Source: UBA877 sp035506155 (GTDB lineage Bacteria; Chloroflexota; Anaerolineae; Anaerolineales; Villigracilaceae). Taken from it: a DNA stretch of 64,000 bases. Of the stretch, positions 52,462 to 61,424 are shown piece after piece. The position numbers and the translations under genes were made by a program. The notes under the pieces are model-generated. The model was not told where the DNA came from and did not search any database. It saw only the letters and a list, made by a program, of their open reading frames with translations. Where the stretch lies: the NCBI GenBank assembly GCA_035506155.1, contig DATJPX010000021.1:62001-126000 (forward strand), given 5' to 3'. Positions within the stretch are counted from its first letter, which is position 1; the number at the start of each line of letters is the position of its first letter.

Positions 52462-52490
52462 ATTATACTGATGTGATTCCAATTGGTCAA
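52462..52490 (-). promoter_or_regulatory. Promoter TTGACC-17-TATAAT (minus strand)
   Basis: -35 TTGACC (complement of 52485-52490) and -10 TATAAT (complement of 52462-52467), spacer 17 bp. Reads into the 76-residue membrane protein with a ~25-base leader. Confidence 0.75.
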
Positions 52491-52582
52491 TTTACCTGGT
52501 TAACAAAGTCGTTAGGAATCCTCTAAGGAGAGTAGGAAATGAGTACTACTCACTCTTCCAAATGAACGGTCATTCGCGGGAA

Positions 52583-53986
52583 TTAAGGCGTAGGCGTAAC
52601 CGTCCTGGGGATCAATTCGATGGCGGTTACCGTTGGCGAGAGGGATGCCTCTGGCGTGAGTACGAGCGTTGGTGTAGCCGTCTCCGAAACCGGCGCCAGA
52701 GTATCTGACGGTAAGAACGTCGGCGTAGAAGTAGAAGGAATCAACTCGATAGCCGTGCTTGTCGGGGTGAATGGAATCCCGGATGAAGGCCCAGTAGGGA
52801 GCGGGGTCACTGTCAAAATCTGCGGTTGAATACCCGAAGGTTGAGCGGTCGATACGGGAGTGGGCACCGTCACAGGAGATGCGGAATAAAAAACAAGGGG
52901 AAAGACAAGGTACAAGGTGATGTTGGTCAGTCCATGGGCAATGGTGGCGCCAAGGATCGAGCCGGTAAAATATGTGATCGTGCTAAAAAGCAGGGCAACC
53001 CAAAAAACGAATATCGCGTCCAGAACCGAGCGATAACCGAAGTGCAGTACCGCAAAGATAAATGAGACGTAGAGAATTCCCTCGATCGGGCCAATCAAAG
53101 TGATAAAGGCGCGTTGCATCAATCCGCGAAAAATGAACTCCTCCAGCAAGCCGGTGAAAATCAACAAAATGAACGCTGGAAGCACGAAATTTCCCACCGT
53201 AATTTGACTGATGAGCGGTTTGGGTCTCAAAATGCTGTATTCCAGGTAACCCAAACCGATTCCCCCCACACCGATCAAAATTTGCCAAGGCCAACGCCTG
53301 CCTGAAAAGCCGATTTCCCGGCGATCGAAATCTGCATAGCGCATCACCAGAAAACCAGCCAGAAAGAGTGGAATCCCAACGATCATGTACCAATAGATTT
53401 GCGGAATCCCCTTTAATGGTATCGAAAGACTCACCATCCGGATCAATGGCGCAAAAGCGAGAGTCAGAAAAAGGCGCTGTTCCCGCCGGCTGACGACAAG
53501 GGCGCTATGAACGACCAAGAGAAGCAACACAATGCCATGGAGGATTAACCCTAGGGATAAGGTTTTTACGATCGATGTAAGAATCTCGGCCAGGGCGATC
53601 GCGCTGAAATACAGCCCCAACCAGGTTTGCAGCATACGCCGGGAAACTAAAACCCTCCAATAAATCTTCCGGGGGTGGCGAGGGCGAGTCGGGATGTCAA
53701 GTCCGCTCGGCTCGGGTTGGTAGGCTTTTTGTAGCTCCCGGACTTCCTCGTTGATATTGGATAGTTCCAGTTTCCCCTGAGGATGAGCAATACGCTCTTT
53801 CGCCCAGACAATCGAATCGAGCACCTCCGGGTTTCCGGGTTTGAGGGTCAACGCCTCCTCGAAAAACTCCAGGGCCACTTTGGGATCATCCGAGGTCCAA
53901 CCAAGCATCAACCAATTGAAATGGTTGCGAGGATCTTCCTGGGTCCTCCGAAGGTAATCCAAGTGAGTAAGGCGGTTTTCTTGCAT
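52583..53986 (-). CDS. CPBP-family intramembrane protease with TPR-like N-terminus and Thr/Pro tail
   Basis: Residues ~1-80 are a TPR-like helical pair ('WLMLGWTSDDPKVALEFF', 'EALTLKPGNPEVL'). From ~110 to 365 come eight or so helices with the CPBP (Rce1-like) motifs 'EEFIFRGLMQR', 'FAVLHFGYRS' and 'AHGLTNITLY'. The last ~100 residues are a Thr/Pro/Ser-rich tail with an internal duplication (TAIELIPSTSTPT and TAIELIPRTVTPT). CPBP proteases cleave near the membrane surface or act in bacteriocin immunity; target here unknown. Start set at 53986 because TAGAAT ends 7 bases upstream; the frame also allows 53995. 467 residues. Confidence 0.82.
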   Translation of the reverse strand: MQENRLTHLDYLRRTQEDPRNHFNWLMLGWTSDDPKVALEFFEEALTLKPGNPEVLDSIVWAKERIAHPQGKLELSNINEEVRELQKAYQPEPSGLDIPTRPRHPRKIYWRVLVSRRMLQTWLGLYFSAIALAEILTSIVKTLSLGLILHGIVLLLLVVHSALVVSRREQRLFLTLAFAPLIRMVSLSIPLKGIPQIYWYMIVGIPLFLAGFLVMRYADFDRREIGFSGRRWPWQILIGVGGIGLGYLEYSILRPKPLISQITVGNFVLPAFILLIFTGLLEEFIFRGLMQRAFITLIGPIEGILYVSFIFAVLHFGYRSVLDAIFVFWVALLFSTITYFTGSILGATIAHGLTNITLYLVFPLVFYSASPVTVPTPVSTAQPSGIQPQILTVTPLPTGPSSGIPFTPTSTAIELIPSTSTPTFLPSDTLAPVSETATPTLVLTPEASLSPTVTAIELIPRTVTPTP

Positions 53987-54109
53987 AATATGCATTCTAG
54001 AATTTGAATCTAATCAAACAAGGTGATGAACCAAGCAAAATCCTGTTCGACCAGATATTGGACAAGATTTTGATGCCTTTAGGAATAGGCCATTCATTTT
54101 CATCGAATT

Positions 54110-56473
54110 TTACTTCATTGGTTGAACCAATAAATAATCAATTACTTTCCCATTCGAGTCGAGTAGATTGATGGTTACAGATTGTCCATTCACGTCTGGT
54201 AATTGGGCAATCTGTTCCCATGTTTCGTTTTGCTGCAATTTTATGGAATTTGACACGCCGGGTATTGAAAATTCCTGCAAATGGCCCTCGTAATTTGTGA
54301 TATGCAAAGTAAGACAAATCATTGGGTCACAGGGTGAAATATTTTTTATATAGAACTCTGTGACTTGCTGGTTTTCAATCGGCATCAAAATATTGTCCCC
54401 TGCATAAGCATAAGCCAGGAGAGAGAGACAAATCAATGGAAATACAATACATTCAGAAGTTAGTATTTTGATATGCTTTTTCTTCAAAAACACTGTACAA
54501 ATTATCGCCAGTAGGCCCAGCACAAACAGAGGAAGATAACCGGGAGATTTATACCCTAGGGCATTCGTGATTATATACGTCAGGAAAATCAAGTCAAAGA
54601 CTATCGTTATCCCCAATCCAATTTCATAAAACTTGAAGCGGGTAAATAATTTCAAGAACATACAACCCAGCCAGCCAATCAACACAAATTCAAGAAAAAG
54701 GGCGACCCAGGCATATTCTGGTGAAGCCGGTTCATTCACCGTTTTTTCGATTATCACTTGGGAAATATCGAATGAGTCCTTTTCTTGTGTGCTTGAGATA
54801 TAGAGGGCAACACGTCCAGAGCTATATACCCGACTCATATTCATTTTTTCTGGAGAAGGGCTGAGAATATTATTAGCGAAGTAAATTTGGGCTCTTTCTC
54901 CTGTTAGAAGAGCAAATTTGCCGGTTGGCTCCACAGGCGATGGCCAGGAGAAAGGTGTAATCCCGGAAATGGGTTTTATCCACCTGGACAAAAAGGTGCT
55001 GTAATATTTTTCGGAGGGGTTAAATTTGTTGATTAATAAAAACTCTTCTCGGACAGGCAGTGCACGGGCCTCGCCGTTCAAAAAATCCGGCTGGACTTGC
55101 GAAAACAAATAAAGCGGCAGGCGATAAACACTTACAACTGCATAAGCGATGAATACAATACTGATCGGCACTATCATCCATTTTTTTGACCGGATCAAAG
55201 TGAAAATGCTATAGGACGCCGCGGGAATCAGAAAGGCATAGCCATATAACTCAAACCGGCTGGAAATCGAACTTGTTCCAGGAATGCCGGCGACAGCAAA
55301 GAACATGCTTGCCAAACCCATGATCGCGCCCCAAGAGATGGAATTGATCAAGAAGATGCTCTTCTCTTTTCTATCAAATACACCGATAATCGCCAGGAAC
55401 CCAAAAAATAAGGTCGTTATCACTTGCACGATGAATAGGAAATTGTAACGTACCGTTGTTGGCAGAGAAAAGGTGGTGGAAGTCTCGCCAGCCACGGCAT
55501 CATCAATAAAAGTTTGAAGAATATTTATTGGCGATTTCTTCAAATATATCCAGAAGGTCAGGAGGGCGACGAGAATAAATATCCACAACGTCCATGACAA
55601 TGTCGATTGTGTAGAGATCCTAAATATTTTCTTGATACGTTCTGGACGGAAGAATATCTTTACCATGTTGAGGTTCAATAAAAACAGGGACAGCATCAAC
55701 CCGGTCAGGTGATGGGTAAATACCAATCCCGTCGCAGTGATGATTGCAGCGATCTGGTAAAAATAAACCCATTTCGTTTTGGATAGTCGGTCAATCTTAA
55801 TCACACAATAAACGACTGCAAAGAAAAAGATGAAGGCGAGCGTTTCCCGAATGTACAAGGAGTTAAACATCAAATACATGTAGGTCAGACCGAACCCGAT
55901 GCTCCCCAGCAAAGCCACGCGTCTTGATCGGAATAACTCGAAATTTATTGCATAGACGAAGCAGAGGGATAATAGACTCAGAATTACCAGCCCCCATCTG
56001 CTCCAGGAATACTGTCCGAAATGGATGGGATCAATTAAGGAGATGGTCAAACCGGAGAGAAAAGGATAATTGGTCGAGTTAATCCAGGCAGACAATCCAT
56101 TTTGCCAGGGAGAAAGATTAAACCAGCCAACATTGCGAATTTCTATCGTAGCAGCGGTATCGACATAGCTATCAGAGCCGAAGAATGGCACATCGACAGG
56201 GACCAGGATCGTTTTTAGTAGCCACACGAGTGCCAATAATACCGGAAAGATCCAACGGATGCTGCTGGTCTCGTCATCATTCTTATACAATAATTGCAGC
56301 ATGAACATTGCCAGGACAAGGATTAAGGCGACCCAAAAAATTGCAAACGGCAAAAAAATCCCGATCCGAGCGCAGATCAAATATACAAATAGAACGATAC
56401 ATGCAATTGTGGCAACAATCCCATATTTGGAAAAAAATTTACCGGTTTTGCTCTTCGCTGTGTTCATATGCAT
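54110..56473 (-). CDS. Large multi-helix membrane protein of the polysaccharide cluster
   Basis: 787 residues: about fourteen to sixteen helices in two blocks (~15-440 and ~590-710) separated by a soluble stretch. A C-terminal beta-rich extracellular domain follows (~715-787; 'ISPCDPMICLTLHITNYEGH', with two Cys close together). An early loop after the first helices holds 'FGSDSYVDTAATIEIR', an acidic motif of the kind that binds metal in GT-C glycosyltransferases. I infer a GT-C-type glycosyltransferase or polymerase-like role, without certainty. Overlaps the upstream GT4 gene by 10 bases. Base composition is AT-rich. Confidence 0.7.
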   Translation of the reverse strand: MHMNTAKSKTGKFFSKYGIVATIACIVLFVYLICARIGIFLPFAIFWVALILVLAMFMLQLLYKNDDETSSIRWIFPVLLALVWLLKTILVPVDVPFFGSDSYVDTAATIEIRNVGWFNLSPWQNGLSAWINSTNYPFLSGLTISLIDPIHFGQYSWSRWGLVILSLLSLCFVYAINFELFRSRRVALLGSIGFGLTYMYLMFNSLYIRETLAFIFFFAVVYCVIKIDRLSKTKWVYFYQIAAIITATGLVFTHHLTGLMLSLFLLNLNMVKIFFRPERIKKIFRISTQSTLSWTLWIFILVALLTFWIYLKKSPINILQTFIDDAVAGETSTTFSLPTTVRYNFLFIVQVITTLFFGFLAIIGVFDRKEKSIFLINSISWGAIMGLASMFFAVAGIPGTSSISSRFELYGYAFLIPAASYSIFTLIRSKKWMIVPISIVFIAYAVVSVYRLPLYLFSQVQPDFLNGEARALPVREEFLLINKFNPSEKYYSTFLSRWIKPISGITPFSWPSPVEPTGKFALLTGERAQIYFANNILSPSPEKMNMSRVYSSGRVALYISSTQEKDSFDISQVIIEKTVNEPASPEYAWVALFLEFVLIGWLGCMFLKLFTRFKFYEIGLGITIVFDLIFLTYIITNALGYKSPGYLPLFVLGLLAIICTVFLKKKHIKILTSECIVFPLICLSLLAYAYAGDNILMPIENQQVTEFYIKNISPCDPMICLTLHITNYEGHLQEFSIPGVSNSIKLQQNETWEQIAQLPDVNGQSVTINLLDSNGKVIDYLLVQPMK

Positions 56474-57642
56474 CTGTTTTCGATAATAGTCTCGAATTTT
56501 GAGAACAATTCCTGACCCGTTTTTTCCAAGCTGAACTTCGTGACAGCAGCCCGTCGGGCAGTCCGAATCTGATCTGTATCTGATGCCGATCCAGATAAAA
56601 GTTCAAACAATGCTTGACCCAGGCTTTCGACAGAATTGGGGATGATCCTGCCAAGAATTGCATTATTCTGTAATACATCGGAAGCATCACCCACGTCAGT
56701 GCTGATTACAGGCGTACCAACTGCCAGCGATTCTTTGATCACCGTAGGGCTGCCCTCTTCATGGGAACAGAGAACGGTAACATCCGCCGCGGAATAGTAC
56801 AAACCGATTTCTGATGGCAGCAGTGCTCCCGTAAAATAAATTCGATCGGATGTGTTTCGCGCATGGCGCCTCAGCGTTTCGCCTTCCTCGCCATCGCCTA
56901 CAATTATTAATCGAGATGGGGAAATCTCCCTTTCGACAATTCCGAATGCATCGATCAATAAAGGAATATTTTTCACCAAAGCCAGACGGCCGACAAAGAG
57001 AATAACTTTCTCTAAATCGTCCCAGCCCAACTTGGCCCTGATAACCCTTTTATCCGGAATCGGGAACTGGTTAAAATCGATCGGCGACGGCATGATCTCG
57101 CCCAACTTGGCTCCCGGATATCTGGAATCGTAATATTGCTTTGTTTTCCTGTCCGTTGGAATGATCAAGTCCACATTCAAGATACAAGTCTTCTCAATCC
57201 AATAATACAACCAGCCAAAATATTTATGGATTTTAGGATACTTCAAGCGAAGATAATAGGCCGGGGCGGCGGAAAGAAATACTTTTGGATTATTTCGTTT
57301 AAACAGAACAAAAGCCAGCATGCAATCCATCCGATGGGTTAGGATCACAGCTTTCCTGGGAATTTTGATAAACGGCAATGCAAAGAATAAATTGAACAAA
57401 TATCTTACCCATTCAGGGACGACTTTCCGCAGGACTGGAATTCCTTTTCGGATAAGGGCGACTTGCACCCAAGCCGGGTTTCTCATTGCCCCGACATTGT
57501 TATCGATTCCAAGGACAAGAACTTCCTTATGCCTGGCAAGGGCATAGTTCAATACATTCATCAGGTAGCGAACGCCGCCCCCCTGACCTGGATGATATGA
57601 GTTCATTGGATGGGCAATGACTAGATCAGGCGATTTTCTCAT
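56464..57642 (-). CDS. Glycosyltransferase family 4
   Basis: 392-residue GT-B enzyme. N-terminal acceptor domain with 'HPGQGGGVRYLMNV', C-terminal donor domain with 'ILFVGRLALVKNIPLLIDAF', 'IIVGDGEEGETLRR' and the Ex7E motif in 'CSHEEGSPTVIKESLA'. Transfers a sugar from an activated donor in surface-glycan synthesis. Overlaps the flippase gene by 17 bases. Confidence 0.9.
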   Translation of the reverse strand: MRKSPDLVIAHPMNSYHPGQGGGVRYLMNVLNYALARHKEVLVLGIDNNVGAMRNPAWVQVALIRKGIPVLRKVVPEWVRYLFNLFFALPFIKIPRKAVILTHRMDCMLAFVLFKRNNPKVFLSAAPAYYLRLKYPKIHKYFGWLYYWIEKTCILNVDLIIPTDRKTKQYYDSRYPGAKLGEIMPSPIDFNQFPIPDKRVIRAKLGWDDLEKVILFVGRLALVKNIPLLIDAFGIVEREISPSRLIIVGDGEEGETLRRHARNTSDRIYFTGALLPSEIGLYYSAADVTVLCSHEEGSPTVIKESLAVGTPVISTDVGDASDVLQNNAILGRIIPNSVESLGQALFELLSGSASDTDQIRTARRAAVTKFSLEKTGQELFSKFETIIENRCI

Positions 57643-58918
57643 GGGTAGGATGGTAAGAGCGATTAAGAATCCAGGCGACCGATGCGGCTACGGATTGGAT
57701 GAACAGCCAGCTCCAACAAACCCAAATTACGCTTGAAGCAGTCCGGATGTATAGGTTGAAAATGATGCAGAGCATACAAACCAATGAATAAATAAAAACA
57801 ATTGATGTTACTTGCTTCCTGACACGCATGATCGCGACTTCATTGTAAACATATGCGGCAGGTAAGGCTGCAAGGCAAAGTATTCTTAGCATCAAAGAAC
57901 CTTGTTTTGCATATTCGGATCCGAAGAAGCCCAAAATTAGCCGACCTCCAAAAAATAGGGCCACAGCCCCAAGAAGAGCAGCCGCTAGAGTAATCAGTCT
58001 TACTTTATCCTTATGCTTTTCGTATGTTGCGGGGCGGGACGATCCTTCTACGAACAAGGATTGGGATATCGCATTGCTTACTGTAACCAATAAACCAAGA
58101 AAATTCCAGGGGAAATAAAAATAGGCTGCATTCGCGAACCCGGCTCCGTTTGCGACGACCTGTGGTAGCAATTGATATGGCAAGTCGTGAAAAATATTTC
58201 CCAGGAAACTTCCAACCGAATAGTTTGCAATCCTTGCCCAGATTTCCCGAACGAATTCGAAGCGTGGCTTGTAACTATCGATACACCTCGGCAAGAGTAC
58301 GAAAACAATTGCCAGGTCCGCCAGGAGCAACGGCCCCGTGTAGAACAGGACCAATCGGATAGGATCGCTCTTCATGATCGGAATCGCAAATAAGACGAGG
58401 CGAAAAATCAGCACACCGATGTTCAGATAGAAATAGAGGTTAAGCTTGTCGATAGCGGTCATGACCGGGTATGACAATTGAAACAGGGCGAGGAGAACAA
58501 CCAATCCAACGAATAAAACGCCAAGTTGAATGGGGTGTTGGAGCGAACCCAAAGACCGCGAGATAACTGGTCCGATCAAAACAGTCAACAAACCCAAAAT
58601 CAAACCAGCAGTTGCACAAAAAGTAAGGATGGTATTGACAAATCTATCTTTCTCATCAGAAGAAGCCAAGAATCGAATCACACTGAAATTCAGACCAAAA
58701 TTCGCCATGGTGGTGATCAATTGAGCCATCGAAACGAGCACAAGCGTCAAGCCAAGCGCATCTGCGTCGAAGCGCCGGGCTGCCAGCCACCAAAATATTG
58801 CACTTAGGCCAGTGCTGCTTGCGGTGAAGGCGATCATAAAGAACGAATTCGAGACGAGGAAATTCCGGCCGCCATGCGCTTTCATCGATAGGGGTTCACT
58901 GACATCATTATTCGTCAT
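57626..58918 (-). CDS. Wzx-type oligosaccharide flippase (MATE-like/PST family)
   Basis: 430 residues, about twelve to fourteen helices. Patterns such as 'FWWLAARRFDADALGLTLVLVSM', 'ITTMANFGLNFSVIRFLA' and 'FVEGSSRPATYEKHKDK' match polysaccharide flippases. Moves lipid-linked oligosaccharide across the membrane. Overlaps the nucleotidyltransferase gene by 11 bases. Confidence 0.88.
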   Translation of the reverse strand: MTNNDVSEPLSMKAHGGRNFLVSNSFFMIAFTASSTGLSAIFWWLAARRFDADALGLTLVLVSMAQLITTMANFGLNFSVIRFLASSDEKDRFVNTILTFCATAGLILGLLTVLIGPVISRSLGSLQHPIQLGVLFVGLVVLLALFQLSYPVMTAIDKLNLYFYLNIGVLIFRLVLFAIPIMKSDPIRLVLFYTGPLLLADLAIVFVLLPRCIDSYKPRFEFVREIWARIANYSVGSFLGNIFHDLPYQLLPQVVANGAGFANAAYFYFPWNFLGLLVTVSNAISQSLFVEGSSRPATYEKHKDKVRLITLAAALLGAVALFFGGRLILGFFGSEYAKQGSLMLRILCLAALPAAYVYNEVAIMRVRKQVTSIVFIYSLVCMLCIIFNLYIRTASSVIWVCWSWLFIQSVAASVAWILNRSYHPTHEKIA

Positions 58919-59528
58919 GAGCGCCTTTAATGATCAATGGCTTTTCATCGTCTCGCATCCGCGCCAGGAGGGAAAAATCGTCCTGCATATAGACATCGAT
59001 CGGGAATCGATTGAGCATCGCCCGGGACCGTTCAATCATTGTGAAAAGGCAAGCCCGTACATGGTTTCCAAAGCCCGGCCGGCTGATCAAACGTGTATCC
59101 AGATCAGAAGAGGGTGACCAATCCCCGCGCACCACACTCCCGTAAACCGCCCCAAAGGCCAGACTCGGTTCGGATCGAATTCTTGCGAATAGTCGGTTCG
59201 AATACTCCCAAAAACGCTCTTGAGTATTATTTATCAATCCATAATGTTTCAAGAGCGCCCAAGGATGACTGTTGAAAAGAAAGTTAAGTGTATGGGCGAT
59301 GAACAAACCAAGCAGCCAGTTATACGGAATAGTTATCCACAGATTCAGTACCGATCCGATCAGTACGGTAAGAACAGCGTCGAGTGTCAGCTTAAACCAT
59401 CTCTCCGTTTTATCCATGTACAAAAGTCCCTGGAAAAGCCAATGCACCGAGATGCCCACGATCGGAAATTTCAACAGCCATTTTAGAATCCGCGTCGGGG
59501 CCAGCTCGGCATATTTATTTCTGGGCAT
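58908..59528 (-). CDS. Membrane-associated nucleotidyltransferase-domain protein
   Basis: 206 residues. The first ~95 carry one or two hydrophobic segments ('ILKWLLKFPIVGISVHWLF', 'LTVLIGSVLNLWITIPYNWLLGLF'). The rest has the minimal nucleotidyltransferase signature 'GAVYGSVVRGDWSPSSDLD' (GS-x9-DxD form). Its substrate is unknown; such domains transfer nucleotides to small molecules or proteins. Found between a flippase and a thymidylate-kinase-like gene, overlapping both, so part of one operon. Confidence 0.75.
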   Translation of the reverse strand: MPRNKYAELAPTRILKWLLKFPIVGISVHWLFQGLLYMDKTERWFKLTLDAVLTVLIGSVLNLWITIPYNWLLGLFIAHTLNFLFNSHPWALLKHYGLINNTQERFWEYSNRLFARIRSEPSLAFGAVYGSVVRGDWSPSSDLDTRLISRPGFGNHVRACLFTMIERSRAMLNRFPIDVYMQDDFSLLARMRDDEKPLIIKGAHDE

Positions 59529-60186
59529 GCGGCAATCCTATCATGGTTTGGACTTGGCGGTTGATAGCATCGATCGGTTCCTCGGTTTTCAGCATCCCGA
59601 TCCCGAGGACAACGGCTAATTTTCTAAACGCCAGCAACCTGGCCTCCAGCCTTTGATCCCAGACGAGGTCTTTCCGCCTTTCCTTGATTTCGGCGGCGTC
59701 CAGGTCGAGCAAAACCAGGATACGATTTTTGGGGATCAATCTTATGAATGCAGCAGCAACTCCGGAATCCAGGAAAGACAGGTCATCCATCGCCACACTC
59801 AGGTCTACGACCATATCTAAAGTAAAGCGTTCGCACACGACAGTATATCCGAACAATATCGGCAAGTAGATTCGCAGAATCCCTGCCAGGCCGGCATCCA
59901 CCAACAACAGCCTGGGAAAGACCTTCCGCATCAGCCAGGAGGGGCTGAAATTCCAATAGCCATGTCGGACCAGTCCATTAACTTCATACCAGCTAAGGCC
60001 TCTCCAGCGGGCATAAACCAATAAGGGGATACTTAGGAAAAACGGATAGCGCAACCAGACGTGCCGAACCCGAAAACCACTCGCACCCAGCTGATCGAGC
60101 AATAATTGCGTTTGGGTGGTTTTACCGGTCCCATCGCAACCGGTGATATAGATCAAAGGCGGAATTCCAACCGGGCGTTGCCTCAT
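59515..60186 (-). CDS. Thymidylate kinase-like P-loop protein
   Basis: 223 residues: Walker A 'GCDGTGKTTQTQLLL' and a 'DRYD'-like region replaced by 'CERFTLDMVVDL'; later 'RILVLLDLDAAEIKERR', as in dTMP kinases. The location inside a glycan cluster, with overlaps at both ends, suggests a specialised kinase and not the housekeeping Tmk. Start at 60186 forms an ATGA overlap with the upstream glycosyltransferase; the longer frame to 60288 would reach into it. Confidence 0.78.
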   Translation of the reverse strand: MRQRPVGIPPLIYITGCDGTGKTTQTQLLLDQLGASGFRVRHVWLRYPFFLSIPLLVYARWRGLSWYEVNGLVRHGYWNFSPSWLMRKVFPRLLLVDAGLAGILRIYLPILFGYTVVCERFTLDMVVDLSVAMDDLSFLDSGVAAAFIRLIPKNRILVLLDLDAAEIKERRKDLVWDQRLEARLLAFRKLAVVLGIGMLKTEEPIDAINRQVQTMIGLPHAQK

Positions 60187-61424
60187 CCTTGGTCGACGCC
60201 ACTTCCTGCTCGATGCGGATTCCAGCCAGATCCCAGCCCTTCGAGCAAGGTTGAGATGCTCCTCCGGCGCAAGCTTTCGCCAGTCCAATCGCGCACAAAT
60301 TCCTGCCCGTCCCGGCCCATTTGCATCCTTCGCGCGGGATGGGTCGCCAGATCGAGGATCGCCATTGCCAGGGATTGGGAATCCCCTGGCGGGATGACCA
60401 CGCCCCTGTCGTTCGGAACCATTTCCGGGAGGCAGGCCACCTTGGTGGTAATCACGGGTAACCCTAACGCCATGGCTTCGAGTACGCTCAATGGCACGTC
60501 GCTGGGCACAAGCTCGAAAGGCAAGGCAACCATGTCACAGGATGCCAGATGAGCAACCAGCGTCTGGGCACCCAGGAAGCCGCCAATCAATTTCACCCAC
60601 TGCGGGTTGCTGTCCGCTTCGTTATTTATCTGGCGATGCTGCCTTGTGAACTCGCCAGGACGCTCCCTTGATAGGACAAGGAGTTTGACGCGTGCGTCCC
60701 TGGTATGGGCGAGTTGGACCGCACGGATCAAAGTGGGCAAGCCGCGCAAAACCGGCGGTGGTCCGAAGAAGCCAACCACGATATCGTCTTCCCTATAGCC
60801 AAGTTCCCGGCGGAGATCCTTTTTTTTCTTCTCCACGACCCTGGCGTCCTTCCAGGCCGCTGCCAACCCCGGCCGAATGTCGATTACCCTCTCGGGCGCG
60901 ACGCCCAAACGGAGCAGGGCCTGACGGGTCGTTTCGGATTCCGTCACAAGGCAGGTAATCCCGCCGGCCAGGCACCGCGCCACCATCCGCCGGGAAACCA
61001 GCAGTCCAGCCAATGGCGAAAGGGTCATGCCGTATTCCGAAATAAGCGACTGTCCGCCCAGGCGAAACAAATCGCTCGCGCGATAGACCGGACTGGTGAA
61101 GATACCCACTACCGGTCGATTTATTCCTCGAAGGATCCGGTCCGGGTGAAGGAAACTGGTCAATCCAAGATGCCAGAAAACCACGTCCACACTCGCAGCA
61201 TCCAACCACCTGGCCCATTTCGCGGGAGTAGCGCGCCGGTCAAAGGGCACGCTGGGAAAGCCCAGCCGGCTGCCAGCCTCGACTTGCAAGGCACCCGGAC
61301 CGCTGACCAACACTGGCGAATGGCCAAGGCTTTTCAGGAGGTCCGCCAGTCCAAGAAGATAGGACCACGGCTGCAAGCGGGCATTTCGCTCCTCCAGTCC
61401 GTCTGATACGATGGCAATTTTCAT
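60183..61424 (-). CDS. Glycosyltransferase family 4 (donor domain strong)
   Basis: 413 residues, GT-B fold. Donor domain: 'EDDIVVGFFGPPPVLRGLPTLIRA', 'VKLLVLSRERPGE', and the 'LPFELVPSDVPLSVLEAMALGLPVI' stretch holding the Ex7E motif. Starts with 'MKIAIVSDGL' at an ATGA overlap with the next upstream gene, which fixes the start. Acts in the surface polysaccharide pathway; sugar unknown. Confidence 0.88.
   Translation of the reverse strand: MKIAIVSDGLEERNARLQPWSYLLGLADLLKSLGHSPVLVSGPGALQVEAGSRLGFPSVPFDRRATPAKWARWLDAASVDVVFWHLGLTSFLHPDRILRGINRPVVGIFTSPVYRASDLFRLGGQSLISEYGMTLSPLAGLLVSRRMVARCLAGGITCLVTESETTRQALLRLGVAPERVIDIRPGLAAAWKDARVVEKKKKDLRRELGYREDDIVVGFFGPPPVLRGLPTLIRAVQLAHTRDARVKLLVLSRERPGEFTRQHRQINNEADSNPQWVKLIGGFLGAQTLVAHLASCDMVALPFELVPSDVPLSVLEAMALGLPVITTKVACLPEMVPNDRGVVIPPGDSQSLAMAILDLATHPARRMQMGRDGQEFVRDWTGESLRRRSISTLLEGLGSGWNPHRAGSGVDQG

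Noticed and set aside
52620..52900. Possible short tandem repeat DNA
   Set aside because: The similarity is explained by the duplicated Thr/Pro coding segment of the CPBP protease tail; units are too few and diverged for a repeat array or CRISPR.
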